Shown piece by piece: positions 1 to 9,300 of a DNA stretch of 58,930 nucleotides. Made by a program: the position numbers and the translations under genes. The notes beneath the pieces are model-generated. The model was given only the letters and a program-made list of their open reading frames with translations, was not told where the DNA came from and ran no database searches. Position 1 is the stretch's first letter. Each line of letters starts with the position of its first letter. This DNA is from Candidatus Methanomethylophilaceae archaeon (GTDB lineage: Archaea; Thermoplasmatota; Thermoplasmata; Methanomassiliicoccales; Methanomethylophilaceae): assembly GCA_017935945.1 (NCBI GenBank), contig JAGBGN010000023.1, positions 1-58,930 on the forward strand, in the 5' to 3' direction.

Positions 1-129
1 GCATGCACCGCAGTCGATGCATTTTCCTGCGTCGATGACAGCGATGTCATCGCAGGTGATTGCACCCTCGGGGCAGACGTCAACACATGCTCCACATGCC
101 ACACACTCGGACTCTTTGACTGTAACCAT
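1..129 (-). CDS. 4Fe-4S ferredoxin, 3' end cut by window edge
   Basis: Only the first 43 codons are in the window. They start at an ATG and read MVTVKESECVACGACVDVCP, then ...GKCIDCGAC. The first CxxCxxCxxxCP motif is complete and the second begins at the edge, so this is a small two-cluster (2x[4Fe-4S]) bacterial-type ferredoxin. Such proteins are soluble electron carriers in methanogens and could serve Ech or the heterodisulfide reductase side. A TATA-like element lies about 35 bases upstream of the start. It may or may not be linked to the methyltransferase gene on the same strand 200 bases away. Confidence 0.9.
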   Translation of the reverse strand, partial: MVTVKESECVACGACVDVCPEGAITCDDIAVIDAGKCIDCGAC

Positions 130-159
130 TTAAATCACTGAGCCGAACCACAGAAATAC

Positions 160-171
160 AGTATATAAATC
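160..171 (-). promoter_or_regulatory. TATA box of the ferredoxin gene
   Basis: On the minus strand this reads ATTTATATAC, a good archaeal TATA element. It is about 35 bases before the ferredoxin ATG, which implies a leader of roughly 10 bases. Confidence 0.5.
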
Positions 172-288
172 TATTCAATTTTTGATAAGGATAGTCTAAA
201 TTCATCCAATTCCAGAGCTAACGGATGATAGTGGCCAGGACTATGGCGGATCCCGATCACGATAACGGTGGATTGTTGAGAAAAGTGA

Positions 289-302
289 CCCCCCGAAGGG
301 GG
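289..302 (-). terminator. Hairpin terminator after the CoM methyltransferase
   Basis: CCCCC-TTC-GGGGG inverted repeat 21 bases after the stop codon of the methyltransferase, followed on the minus strand by TCACTTTT. Confidence 0.6.
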
Positions 303-323
303 TAAGGGGTTTCATGACTGTGC

Positions 324-1361
324 TTATGCCAGGGACTTGATTGCGTTGACGAGAGCCTGCATGTTCTCGTCGGGGGTTGCAACTGCGATTCCACATCCGG
401 AGGAGATGACTCCGAATCCGGCTGCTGCGGAGCGCTTTGCACCCTCCTCAACCTCTGCGGGGGTTCCCTGGAAGAGGGGCCTCACAGATCCGACGTTACC
501 GACCATGACTGCCTTTCCGTTGTTGGCCTCGATTGCCTTCTCGGGAGCGACCTTCTCCTCGACGGAGAGACCGGTGACACCAGTGTCGCCCATGAATCCG
601 ATGATGGGGTAGGTGTCTCCGCAGATGTGGAGGACGGTGTACTTGTCCTTGCTGGGTGCAAGGGAGGTCTTGACGTACTTTCCGGATGCTCCCTCGAACA
701 TGTCGGGTGCGAGCATGTCGGTGGATGCGGAAGGCTCAGAACACTGGACGACATCTGCTCCAGCTGCGAGCAGGGCCTGGGTGTATGCGGCGACGATGGG
801 GTTGACTGCTGCGACCCACTTGTCGACCTCCTCGGGTGCCATCATCATTCCGAAAACCATGTTCTCGGTGTTGATGAGGTTTCCAGTGAGGGTGAAGGGT
901 CCGGTGTTTCCTGCGACGATTGCGAGGTTCTCTCCGTGGGTCTTTGCGAGGATCTCCATTGCCTTGATTGCCTCTGCGGGCCTTCCACCGGTGATGAACT
1001 CCTCAGGAGACATGAGCTCTGCGGGGTCTGCGTACTCGCCCATCATGGGGTCGAAGTGGTAGGGGTGGGTCTTGATCATAGGGGATGCATCCTTCTTGTC
1101 GACTGCGACGTTGCATCCGAGCCTCTCTGCCTCAGCGGTAAGGCAGAAGGGTGCCCTAGCACACTCGAATCCGAACATCTCTGCCTGAGCTGCTCCGAGT
1201 TTTGCCATGAGCTCTGCATCTTTGTGGGCCTCGGGCCATGCTGCTCCGACCTTCTCCATCTGTCCGAGGGTTGCGGACTGGGTGAAGATTGCGACAGGGG
1301 GCCTGTCGAGGGATTCCTTGTTCATTGCTGCAAGTACTCTGTCTCTGGGAGTCATTGTCAT
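324..1361 (-). CDS. Methylcobamide:coenzyme M methyltransferase (MtbA/MtaA family)
   Basis: A 345-residue uroporphyrinogen decarboxylase-fold protein that moves a methyl group from a corrinoid protein to coenzyme M in methylotrophic methanogenesis. The zinc and thiol-activating signature H-x-C...C is present as His245, Cys247 (LHICGDT) and Cys323 (SGCGIA). The N-terminus (TPRDRVLAAM...WPEAH) is typical of the MtaA/MtbA group and the length matches. MtbA (methylamine route) and MtaA (methanol route) are hard to separate by eye, so I give no symbol. The start is the ATG with an AAGGAG ribosome site 8 bases upstream; a second ATG follows two codons later. It has its own TATA box and a downstream hairpin, so it is probably monocistronic and well expressed. 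Confidence 0.93.
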   Translation of the reverse strand: MTMTPRDRVLAAMNKESLDRPPVAIFTQSATLGQMEKVGAAWPEAHKDAELMAKLGAAQAEMFGFECARAPFCLTAEAERLGCNVAVDKKDASPMIKTHPYHFDPMMGEYADPAELMSPEEFITGGRPAEAIKAMEILAKTHGENLAIVAGNTGPFTLTGNLINTENMVFGMMMAPEEVDKWVAAVNPIVAAYTQALLAAGADVVQCSEPSASTDMLAPDMFEGASGKYVKTSLAPSKDKYTVLHICGDTYPIIGFMGDTGVTGLSVEEKVAPEKAIEANNGKAVMVGNVGSVRPLFQGTPAEVEEGAKRSAAAGFGVISSGCGIAVATPDENMQALVNAIKSLA

Positions 1362-1393
1362 GATAATTTTCTCCTTGCCTGCGCAATGTTCTT

Positions 1394-1404
1394 CTTTTAT
1401 TTAA
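1394..1404 (-). promoter_or_regulatory. TATA box of the CoM methyltransferase gene
   Basis: Minus-strand sequence GGTTAAATAAAAG lies about 35-40 bases before the ATG, followed by a short leader holding AAGGAG. This is a strong TATA element for a major catabolic gene. The rest of the 1362-1585 interval shows no other convincing feature. Confidence 0.55.
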
Positions 1405-1585
1405 CCTTAGATGAACAGAAATGGTGGTTGCTTCATCCGTCTACAGAAACTGCCATCCCACCAATGTAATTAGACCAAAAACCAGCAATCTCCACGGTAC
1501 AGGACACTTGGCGATTACGATGATTCGATCGGGACCATTTACAAACGGGCCGATGGTATGATGTGTGGATGTTGGAAACCACCGT

Positions 1586-2308
1586 TCAGACACGTATGTC
1601 CTCCAGGTCACGCAAGGTGCCTAGATCCATTATCCCCATCTCTGTGACACCATACAGCCTGGCTGAAGCGTAATCGGATTGCTTGAGTGCCGGGGCCATG
1701 ACACAACTCTTGTCCAGGACCAGGTCGTTCCCTGACGAGAACGGACTGAACGGTGGCAGGACTATGACACCATCCCGTTCGGCATGGACGAAGCACTGTA
1801 TCTTCATCCCACCCCCCACCGATCCGGGGATCCTGACGGAGGGGTGCTCATGACCGATTATGACCGGTCTTACACCGGAATCCGAATGCCCGTGCTCCAA
1901 TCTGAAGCCCATGAGGTCTATGTAGTCCACCGCCAACAGCCCCAGGTCCGAAATGATGTTCTGCAGGTAGTTGTCGTGGTTCCCCTTGATAGCGACCACC
2001 TCTGTGGCTTCAGCCAACAGATTCATTATGGAACGGACCTCACGCTTCTCCTCGAAACCGGACCTGCGGAAATCATGCTTTATGTCACCCAACAGGACCA
2101 CGCGGGACGGCTCGTACCTGTATAGGATGTCGTTCAGGGAATCACGTATGGAATCCGTGTTGATGCGCGGGATGTACATGCCCTCCTGTTCCAGAGCGGA
2201 CTCGTATCCGAGGTGAAGGTCCCCCAGAACGACGGTAGGTCCCTCATCCATCACAAGGCACCTGTCGCTGGTTATGCGAATTCCCGGCAGGATGTCCTTG
2301 TACCTCAT
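1586..2308 (-). CDS. Calcineurin-like metallophosphoesterase (COG1407 type)
   Basis: A 240-residue metallophosphoesterase with all core metal-binding motifs: GDLHLG near residue 29, GDIKHD near 79, GNHDN near 111 and GHEHP near 148. The COG1407 group is described as ICC-like or DNA-repair-associated phosphoesterases; the substrate is unknown. I start it at MRYKDI because homology-like sequence begins there and a longer frame would run across the divergent neighbour. It diverges from an RNase H-fold exonuclease gene with about 80 bases between them, so the two may share a regulatory region. Confidence 0.8.
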   Translation of the reverse strand: MRYKDILPGIRITSDRCLVMDEGPTVVLGDLHLGYESALEQEGMYIPRINTDSIRDSLNDILYRYEPSRVVLLGDIKHDFRRSGFEEKREVRSIMNLLAEATEVVAIKGNHDNYLQNIISDLGLLAVDYIDLMGFRLEHGHSDSGVRPVIIGHEHPSVRIPGSVGGGMKIQCFVHAERDGVIVLPPFSPFSSGNDLVLDKSCVMAPALKQSDYASARLYGVTEMGIMDLGTLRDLEDIRV

Positions 2309-2387
2309 GATGGTCCTTAACATCAAGGATGTAATCAACCTAACGACCGAGATATTATCTGTCCGATGGGGGATACGGGTCGCATCC

Positions 2388-3149
2388 ATGATCCAACACA
2401 CATTCCAGATTATACCGTCCGTGGGTGCGAAGAAGGAAAGGACCCTCTGGGAGTCCGGCACCCTCTCATGGGACGATTTCCTGAAGTCCGACACCGTTCC
2501 CGGGATCAAACCCGCATTGAAGGAGAAGGGCGACTCGGTCCTGATGCAGGCGGCGGAGTTGTTGGATGATGGTGATTCCCGCTTGCTGGCGGACATGGTT
2601 CCGAAAGGGGAGCATTGGCGGATGTTCGACCGTTTCCGCGATGATGTTGCGTACATCGATATCGAGACCGATGGACTCAGCAGGGATTCCCTCGTCACCG
2701 TACTCACTGTGCACAGGCCTGGTAGGACGGTCACACTGACCCATGGACGTGACCTGGATGCTGGGAACCTGGCTGATGCACTCGATGGAGCCAAGATGTT
2801 CGTAAGCTACAACGGCAGCTGCTTCGACATACCGGTCCTCAAGAACAGTTTCCCGACTGTCGACCTGGATCTACCGCATTTCGACCTCAGGTTCGCATCC
2901 CGCAAGGTCGGATTCACGGGTGGACTGAAACCCCTCGAGATCGAGCTGGGGATATCCAGGGCGGATGAGATCGACGGGGTGGACGGAGCCATGGCCGTGA
3001 GGCTCTGGAAGATGTGGGAGAAGCATAACGACGATGATGCACTGGAGATACTCACCGAATACAACCGTGCTGATACGGTAAACCTCGAGAGGATCGCCGA
3101 CATCATCTACGGGAAGATGGTGAGGGAGCATGCCGGCTTCAACTGGTGA
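2388..3149 (+). CDS. RNase H-fold predicted 3'-5' exonuclease (YprB-like)
   Basis: A 253-residue protein with DEDD-type exonuclease motifs: YIDIETDGL near residue 87 (first acidic motif), SYNGSCFDIPVL near 140 and a C-terminal EYNRADTVNLERI (YxxxD-like motif). This fits the RNase_H_2/YprB family of predicted exonucleases acting on single-stranded nucleic acid. The start MIQHTFQ is chosen because codons upstream of it overlap the divergent phosphoesterase gene. The next gene, a RecJ/GAN-like protein, begins 10 bases after the stop, so the two are very likely co-transcribed. The exact substrate cannot be read from sequence. Confidence 0.75.
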   Translation: MIQHTFQIIPSVGAKKERTLWESGTLSWDDFLKSDTVPGIKPALKEKGDSVLMQAAELLDDGDSRLLADMVPKGEHWRMFDRFRDDVAYIDIETDGLSRDSLVTVLTVHRPGRTVTLTHGRDLDAGNLADALDGAKMFVSYNGSCFDIPVLKNSFPTVDLDLPHFDLRFASRKVGFTGGLKPLEIELGISRADEIDGVDGAMAVRLWKMWEKHNDDDALEILTEYNRADTVNLERIADIIYGKMVREHAGFNW

Positions 3150-3159
3150 TTTGAAACGT

Positions 3160-4542
3160 ATGAACAACGACCTGAACAAGGCCGCTGGCATACTGAGGCA
3201 GAGCTCGAATGTCCTCATCATCACCCACATCGATGCGGATGGCATCTCCGCGGGTGCGATTGCATACTCAACATCCCAAAGATTGGGCCTGGACGTCAGG
3301 ATTCAGTTCGAGAAGAAGATTACTGACGAGACAATAGACATGATAAACCGCTCCACAGAGGATGCGGTGTGGATCTGCGACCTTGGCAGTGGCTACCTGA
3401 GCAGCTTCACCAGGTCCAACATCATCGTCACGGACCACCATGTCCCGGATCCCAAATGGCGCAGGAAACAGACCATCCTGGATGATTTCGATGCTATCCA
3501 CAATCTTAACCCGCACGGATACGGGATGGATGGTTCCTTCGAGATGTGCGGTGCGGGGATGACCTACCTCCTTTCGAGGACGGTGGACCCATCCAACACC
3601 GATCTGGCATATCTGGCTATAATCGGTGCCGTCGGTGATTTCCAGGACTCCAACGAATCCCGCCTCGTCGGATTGAACCGCATGGTCCTGGAAGATGCGG
3701 TGAACAACGGGGATGTCGTCATCGAGGACGATCTCCGCCTGTTCGGAAGGGAGACCCGCCCCCTGGTACAGTTCCTCCAGTTCTCTACCGACACGCCGAT
3801 CCCCGGGATCACCGATGACAGTATCGGTTGCTCGAGATTCTTCGATGCCATGGGCATATCCCTCAAGGAGAAGGGCGAATGGAAGGTGTGGAACGATCTG
3901 GACCAACATGAAAAGGACAGGGTGATCGACAGGATACTGGATCTTCTGGACCCATCTGTACACGGGAGGATCTATGGCGAGATGTACACGTTCCCCAACA
4001 TGCCAAGGGGCAACGGGCTCAGGGATGCCAAGGAATATGCCACGGTCCTGAACTCCTGCGGAAGGTACGATGATGCGGAGACCGGTCTGAGGATCTGCAT
4101 GGGCGACCTGGACGCACTCAAGGTCGCCGAATCCAACCGTGCCGAGCATAGACGCCACATCTCATCTGCACTGAGCTACGTCAAAGAGAACCACCTTGTC
4201 AGGGAACGCAGGTTCATCCAGTACTTCGATGCTGGATCCGAGATCAGGGAAACGGTCGTGGGGATCGTTGCCGGAATGCTGCTGAACTCCTCGGAATGCA
4301 GGGCGAACCTTCCGATAATCGCATTTGTGGATGCTGAGGATGGGATCAAGGTATCTGCGAGAGCCAACCGCCATCTGGTGGACAACGGACTCAACCTGGC
4401 AGAGGTCATGAAGACAGCGGCGAGCATCGTCGGCGGGTTGGGCGGAGGGCACAGTGTAGCCGCCGGTGCCACGATACCTCCGGAATCCAAGGAGCAGTTC
4501 CTCGAAATAGTCGAGGACCTGGTGTCATCACAGGTCGTGTGA
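3160..4542 (+). CDS. DHH-family phosphoesterase, archaeal RecJ/GAN-like
   Basis: A 460-residue protein with the DHH domain motifs IITHIDADGISAGA near the N-terminus, WICDLGSG and TDHHVPD, and the DHHA1 motif GGLGGGHSVAAGA close to the C-terminus. This is the architecture of archaeal RecJ homologues, single-strand-specific exonucleases, some of which bind GINS (GAN) in the replisome. The start is the ATG 10 bases after the upstream exonuclease stop. An in-frame ATG-type codon 30 bases earlier would overlap that gene. The pairing with a second exonuclease suggests a DNA repair or replication module; which archaeal RecJ subtype it is remains open. Confidence 0.85.
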   Translation: MNNDLNKAAGILRQSSNVLIITHIDADGISAGAIAYSTSQRLGLDVRIQFEKKITDETIDMINRSTEDAVWICDLGSGYLSSFTRSNIIVTDHHVPDPKWRRKQTILDDFDAIHNLNPHGYGMDGSFEMCGAGMTYLLSRTVDPSNTDLAYLAIIGAVGDFQDSNESRLVGLNRMVLEDAVNNGDVVIEDDLRLFGRETRPLVQFLQFSTDTPIPGITDDSIGCSRFFDAMGISLKEKGEWKVWNDLDQHEKDRVIDRILDLLDPSVHGRIYGEMYTFPNMPRGNGLRDAKEYATVLNSCGRYDDAETGLRICMGDLDALKVAESNRAEHRRHISSALSYVKENHLVRERRFIQYFDAGSEIRETVVGIVAGMLLNSSECRANLPIIAFVDAEDGIKVSARANRHLVDNGLNLAEVMKTAASIVGGLGGGHSVAAGATIPPESKEQFLEIVEDLVSSQVV

Positions 4543-4605
4543 TGAATCATTTGTTTACACGGCCCAGTGATAACCGTACGAGTTTTTTGAAACTGTTTTG
4601 CATAA

Positions 4606-4616
4606 TTGATTAAATA
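4606..4616 (+). promoter_or_regulatory. TATA box of the ech operon
   Basis: TGATTAAATAG lies about 30 bases before the echA ATG, implying a very short or absent leader. Confidence 0.5.
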
Positions 4617-4643
4617 GTAGAGGTTACAGACAAACGTGGAACC

Positions 4644-6551
4644 ATGAAGGACATACTGTTCATGATGGTCTACCCCTTCGTCGCCGCATGTCTACTGCTC
4701 CTGGTGAGGAACGATCGTGCCAGATCGGCAATCACCACCGTATCGGCAGCGGTAATCATTGCGACCTCCGTCCTGGTGACCTACAACTATTTCGGTAAAC
4801 CTGAAGTGTTTACCCTGAATTATGAATTGATAGACCTGCTCATGTTCCTAGCAGAGGTGATTCTCGGAATAGTCATCATATTGCTGGGAGTGAAGCACAA
4901 AAAGTACTGGGCATCGGCACTAGGTATCGTTCAAGTCATCCTTTCCCTGTACTTCGAATTAACCTTGGCCCATGACACACACATCGAACATGCACTGTAC
5001 ATCGACGATTTATCAGTCATAATGGTGTTGATTATCGGAATCATAGGTTCCCTCATAACAGTATATGCTGTAGGGTACATGCGCGACTTCCAGAAACACC
5101 ATGCCGGAGAGAAGGACAGAAGACCGTGGTTCTTCTTCCTCATGTTCGTCTTCCTCAGTGCGATGTACGGAATCGTACTTTCCAACAGTTTGGTTTGGAT
5201 GTTGTTCTTCTGGGAGATCACAACATTGTGCTCATTTGCACTCATCGGATTCACCAAAACCGATGATGCGATCAACAACTCCTTCAGACAGCTTATCCTC
5301 AACCTCATAGGTGGAATTGCATTCGTCTCCGCCAACATAATCTTGGCACATGATTATGGAGTTCTCGAATTAGACAAACTCCTGTCCATGGATGTGGGAG
5401 CGCAGTACGTTCTCCTCGCCGTAGGACTCCTGTGTGTAGCTGGAATCGTCAAATCCGCACAGATGCCGTTCCACAGCTGGTTGCTCGGAGCTATGGTGGC
5501 CCCCACCCCGATATCTGCACTCCTGCACTCATCCACCATGGTGAAGGCAGGGGTCTTCATGGTGCTCAAACTGTCACCGCTGCTGTGTGGCAACATCATC
5601 GGATGGATGGTCATGGCCGTTGGTGCCGTGACATTCCTCATGGCATCCATGGCAGCCGTATCCCAGACGAATGCGAAGAGGGTCCTGGCATACTCCACTA
5701 TATCCAATCTGGGCCTAATCGTCACCTGTGCCGGTGTAGGGACCCCCGAAGCGGTCTGGGCGGGAATAATGCTCACAGTTTTCCATGCCATAACCAAATC
5801 CCTCATGTTCCTCTGCGTGGGAACCGTAGAACACCACATAGGCAGCAGAGACATCGAAGACATGGATGGACTCTTCACGAGGATGCCGAGGATTGCACTC
5901 ATGATGCTCATTGGCATCGCCGGAATGTTCCTGGCACCCCTTGGAATGCTCATTTCCAAATGGGCGGCTATAACATCATTCATCGACAGTGAATACCTCA
6001 TCGCCATCGTCTGCGTCGTATTCGGTAGTGCTGTTACCTCTTTCTACTGGACCAAATGGATGGGTAAACTGGTGGCGATAATATCGAACGGGGAGGGATG
6101 CGAGGACACTGTCCACAAACAGGAATGGTTCGTTCTCCGCACCCTTGTGGTGCTCACGGTACTCGTGTGCATGGCATTCCCCCTGCTTTCCGATGTCCTT
6201 GTCATCCCCTGGCTGGAGCACGCCTTCGGGCCGGTAGGAGACCTGTCTGTCACAACCCTGACAGATGAGAACAAACTGATACTCCTGATAATGCTGGTTG
6301 CTCTGTTCCTGGTGTTCATACCGTTCTTCGGGAAGAGCAAGCGCAGGGTCGTCTCCAACTACCTCGCAGGAGTGGGGGACGGGAACAGATCGTACACAGG
6401 ATCGATGGGAACAACCGTCGAGGTCAACCTGAGGAACTGGTACATGACATCATGGTTCGGGGAGGACCGTATTGGAAGGATTGGTTCCATCCTTGCATCG
6501 GTTACACTGATCGTCGTGATGGTCGGTGTTGCGGGAGGCGTGTTCCTATGA
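4644..6551 (+). CDS. echA: Ech hydrogenase subunit A (NuoL/Mrp-like)
   Basis: A 635-residue integral membrane protein with about 16 hydrophobic segments, related to NuoL and antiporter subunits. It carries the family's conserved stretches FFWEITTLCSFALIGF and KSAQMPFHSWLLGAMVAPTPISALLHSSTMVKAG, whose buried lysines and glutamates belong to the proton or sodium path. It is the ion-translocating subunit of the membrane complex that couples ferredoxin oxidation and H2 formation to an ion gradient. It is first in the operon, about 100 bases after the RecJ-like gene with a TATA box between them. Its stop overlaps the echB start (ATGA). The length matches EchA. Confidence 0.95.
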   Translation: MKDILFMMVYPFVAACLLLLVRNDRARSAITTVSAAVIIATSVLVTYNYFGKPEVFTLNYELIDLLMFLAEVILGIVIILLGVKHKKYWASALGIVQVILSLYFELTLAHDTHIEHALYIDDLSVIMVLIIGIIGSLITVYAVGYMRDFQKHHAGEKDRRPWFFFLMFVFLSAMYGIVLSNSLVWMLFFWEITTLCSFALIGFTKTDDAINNSFRQLILNLIGGIAFVSANIILAHDYGVLELDKLLSMDVGAQYVLLAVGLLCVAGIVKSAQMPFHSWLLGAMVAPTPISALLHSSTMVKAGVFMVLKLSPLLCGNIIGWMVMAVGAVTFLMASMAAVSQTNAKRVLAYSTISNLGLIVTCAGVGTPEAVWAGIMLTVFHAITKSLMFLCVGTVEHHIGSRDIEDMDGLFTRMPRIALMMLIGIAGMFLAPLGMLISKWAAITSFIDSEYLIAIVCVVFGSAVTSFYWTKWMGKLVAIISNGEGCEDTVHKQEWFVLRTLVVLTVLVCMAFPLLSDVLVIPWLEHAFGPVGDLSVTTLTDENKLILLIMLVALFLVFIPFFGKSKRRVVSNYLAGVGDGNRSYTGSMGTTVEVNLRNWYMTSWFGEDRIGRIGSILASVTLIVVMVGVAGGVFL

Positions 6552-7417
6552 ATGACATCGGATGGTTGATCCTTGCAATAGTGTATGCGATTATCGCACC
6601 GGTAGCAGGTTGCATACTCGCAGGCGTGGACAGGAAACTGTCTGCCAGGATGCAAAGGAGACAGGGGCCTCCGATCATGCAGCCCTACTACGATGTGAGG
6701 AAGTTCATGGAGAAGGAACAGATCACATCCAACTCGGTACAGGACTTCTATGTCGCATGCTACCTCCTATTCATAATAATAACCGGGGTGTTGTTCTTCG
6801 CAGGACAGGACTTCCTGTTGGTGATATTCACACTAACCCTCGGGGAAACATTCCTGGTGCTTGCAGCATATTCCTCCGGATCCCCGTTCTCCCAGATAGG
6901 TGCGCAGAGGGAACTCTACATGGCCATGGCCTTCGAACCCATATTCCTGTTCGTTGCCATATGCATGTACCTCGAGACAGGTTCGTTCTCCATATCCGAC
7001 ATGGTCGGTAGCGGTGAACTCCCATCCTTGATGATGATCGGAGTGTTCCTCGCATTCATCTATGGAATCACGATGAAACTGAGGAAATCCCCCTTCGACC
7101 TCAGCATGTCTCATCATGCACATCAGGACCTGGTCAGAGGGTTGACCACTGAATTCTCCGGAAAAACGCTGGCGATGATCGAGATCTCCCATTGGTACGA
7201 GAACATCATGCTACTCGGCATCATAGCCCTGTTCTTCGCAGATGGTACCATCACTGGATTCATCATAGGACTGATTGCTGCACTCGTCATATACTTCGTA
7301 GAAATCCTCATCGATAACGGATTCGCGAGGATGACCTGGCAGACCGCCTTGAAGAGTGGATGGTTGGTCGGACTCGTCCTGGGCCTGGGCAATGTGATCG
7401 CGTACATCCTATTGTGA
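6548..7417 (+). CDS. echB: Ech hydrogenase subunit B (NuoH-like)
   Basis: A 289-residue membrane protein homologous to NuoH. Recognisable elements are GVDRKLSARMQRRQGPPIMQPYYDV near residues 28-50, and an acidic loop with the AFEPIF and RKSPFD motifs that in this family sits next to the proximal cluster and links the hydrophilic arm to the proton path. The ATG overlaps the echA stop by four bases (ATGA), which indicates translational coupling. EchC follows after a 9-base gap. Confidence 0.95.
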   Translation: MNDIGWLILAIVYAIIAPVAGCILAGVDRKLSARMQRRQGPPIMQPYYDVRKFMEKEQITSNSVQDFYVACYLLFIIITGVLFFAGQDFLLVIFTLTLGETFLVLAAYSSGSPFSQIGAQRELYMAMAFEPIFLFVAICMYLETGSFSISDMVGSGELPSLMMIGVFLAFIYGITMKLRKSPFDLSMSHHAHQDLVRGLTTEFSGKTLAMIEISHWYENIMLLGIIALFFADGTITGFIIGLIAALVIYFVEILIDNGFARMTWQTALKSGWLVGLVLGLGNVIAYILL

Positions 7418-7426
7418 GGTAATCAG

Positions 7427-7864
7427 ATGTCATATTCTACAAAATCACCCTGGATCCTCCATTATGATGCTTCCAGTTGCAATGGATGCGACATCGAGGT
7501 CCTGGCCTGTCTCACACCCCTCTACGATTTGGAGAGGTTCGGCATCATCAACACAGGTGATCCGAAACAAGCAGACCTGCTTCTCATCACGGGGGCCGTC
7601 AACGACCAGAACAAAGGGGTCGTGAAACAACTTTACGAACAGATGCCGGAACCCAAGGTCGTGGTGGCCGTCGGAATCTGCGCATGTTCTGGAGGCGTTT
7701 TCAGAGAATGCTACAACATCCTCGGAGGGATTGACACCGTTATTCCCGTGGATGTCTATGTCCCAGGTTGTGCGGCAAGACCGGAGTCGATCATAGATGG
7801 TGTTGTGAAAGGATTGGAAGTCCTGGAAAACAAATTGAACAAAATGAGGGAGGGAACTTTGTGA
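7427..7864 (+). CDS. echC: Ech hydrogenase small subunit (NuoB-like)
   Basis: A 145-residue [NiFe] hydrogenase small subunit. The cysteines for one [4Fe-4S] cluster are visible as C18-x2-C21 (SSCNGCDIE), C85 (GICACSGG) and C115 (VPGCAARPE). As in other Ech small subunits it carries only the proximal cluster and no signal peptide, so it faces the cytoplasm. It passes electrons between EchF and the NiFe site in EchE. The echD start (GTG) overlaps its stop codon. Confidence 0.95.
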   Translation: MSYSTKSPWILHYDASSCNGCDIEVLACLTPLYDLERFGIINTGDPKQADLLLITGAVNDQNKGVVKQLYEQMPEPKVVVAVGICACSGGVFRECYNILGGIDTVIPVDVYVPGCAARPESIIDGVVKGLEVLENKLNKMREGTL

Positions 7865-8217
7865 CCCAGAAGTACTTGAAACTCGATGCCTCAGACGTAC
7901 TGGGGACAGCCGAGAAACTCCATGAAGAGGGATACCGCATGGTGCAGATATGCGGTGTGACGAAGAATGGGTACAGCGAACTGCTGTATAGTTTCGACAA
8001 GGACCACGACCTTGTCAACTACAAGGTGGATGTCCCGTTCGGCACTTCCGTGATGAGCATAACCCCTGTGTACTGGGCTGCGTTCGTCTATGAGAACGAG
8101 ATCCATGACCTCTTCGGAATCGACTTCATGGACAGCAAACTGGATTACAAGGGCAACTTCTTCAGAATGTCGGCAGTGACGCCATGGAAAGGCAAGGATC
8201 ACGAGGAGGGGGCCTGA
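7861..8217 (+). CDS. echD: Ech hydrogenase subunit D (NuoC-like)
   Basis: A 118-residue protein of the NuoC/EchD family, with the conserved ...YWAAFVYENEIHDLFGIDF segment near the C-terminal half. I start it at GTG 7861, overlapping the echC stop as GTGA, because the protein then begins MTQKYLKLDAS at family length and upstream codons lie within echC. It is a peripheral subunit of the hydrophilic arm. The echE ATG overlaps its stop by one base. Confidence 0.93.
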   Translation: MTQKYLKLDASDVLGTAEKLHEEGYRMVQICGVTKNGYSELLYSFDKDHDLVNYKVDVPFGTSVMSITPVYWAAFVYENEIHDLFGIDFMDSKLDYKGNFFRMSAVTPWKGKDHEEGA

Positions 8218-9296
8218 TGGGAAAGAGAACCATCGTACCGTTCGGCCCACAGCATCCTGCCCTGCCCGAACCCATCCATCTGGACCTCGAACTAGAGGAT
8301 GAGAAGGTCATCAGGGCCATCCCATCCATAGGATATGTCCACAGAGGATTGGAGAAACTGGTCGAAAAACGTGATTACGAACAGATGACGTACGTCATGG
8401 AAAGGGTGTGTGGCATCTGTAGTTTTGGACACAGCTACGGCTATACGAGTGCTGTGGAGGGGCTCATGGGTGTGGACGTTCCGGAACGCGCGAATTACCT
8501 CAGGATCATGTTCCATGAACTGTCCAGAGTCCACAGCCACCTGCTATGGCTCGGACTCCTGGCAGATGGTCTCGGGTTCGATTCACTGTTCATGCACTGC
8601 TGGAGGATCCGTGAAAAAGTCCTCGACGTCTTCGAAGCAATCACCGGTGCCAGGGTCATAATGTCATTCTGTAAGGTGGGAGGGGTCCGCAAGGATGTCT
8701 CCCCAGATATGCTGAGAATGGTCCGCAATGTATGTGACGATGTAGAAGAGGAGGTTCGGAAAACAAGTGGTGTGTTCATGAAGGACTCATCCATAAGGAA
8801 CAGACTTTGCGGAACCGGGATTCTAACCAGGGAAGATGTGCTTGACCTGAATGCCGTAGGTCCCGTCGCACGTGGATCCGGTGTCGAGAATGATGCGCGC
8901 ACAGCGGAACCGATGTACAGAAACCTCGGATTCGAAGCTGTACTGCGTGACGAAGGCGATTGCTGGGCCAGATGCATCGTGAGAGTGGATGAGATATTCC
9001 AGTCCCTGGACCTCATCAGGACCGCCATAGACACCATCCCGTCTGGAGAGTTCTGTGCGGTCGTGAAGGGACCCGTTCCCGAAGGGGACTACACATTCAG
9101 AGTGGAGCAACCCCGCGGAGAAGGGTTCTATTACGTCCAAGGAAATGGCACCAAAAACCTGAGCAGGGCCAGGGTGAGGACTCCCACGAACATAAACATC
9201 CCTGCAATGGTCAAGGCACTCCAAGGATGCGACCTACAGGATGTTTCGATGCTGGTCATCACAATAGACCCCTGCATCAGTTGCACTGAGAGGTGA
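8217..9296 (+). CDS. echE: Ech hydrogenase large catalytic subunit (NuoD-like)
   Basis: A 359-residue [NiFe] catalytic subunit. The four nickel ligands are present as C65-x2-C68 (ERVCGICSFGH) and C353-x2-C356 (DPCISCTER), the latter three residues before the end. There is therefore almost no C-terminal extension to cleave, as is typical of Ech. It catalyses reversible H2 formation with electrons from reduced ferredoxin. The ATG overlaps the echD stop, and echF follows after 4 bases. Confidence 0.96.
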   Translation: MGKRTIVPFGPQHPALPEPIHLDLELEDEKVIRAIPSIGYVHRGLEKLVEKRDYEQMTYVMERVCGICSFGHSYGYTSAVEGLMGVDVPERANYLRIMFHELSRVHSHLLWLGLLADGLGFDSLFMHCWRIREKVLDVFEAITGARVIMSFCKVGGVRKDVSPDMLRMVRNVCDDVEEEVRKTSGVFMKDSSIRNRLCGTGILTREDVLDLNAVGPVARGSGVENDARTAEPMYRNLGFEAVLRDEGDCWARCIVRVDEIFQSLDLIRTAIDTIPSGEFCAVVKGPVPEGDYTFRVEQPRGEGFYYVQGNGTKNLSRARVRTPTNINIPAMVKALQGCDLQDVSMLVITIDPCISCTER

Positions 9297-9300
9297 CACC

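Noticed and set aside
627-1469. Long plus-strand open frame opposite the CoM methyltransferase
   Set aside because: Its cysteine-rich translation mirrors the codon pattern of the real minus-strand gene and has no start signal or family resemblance.
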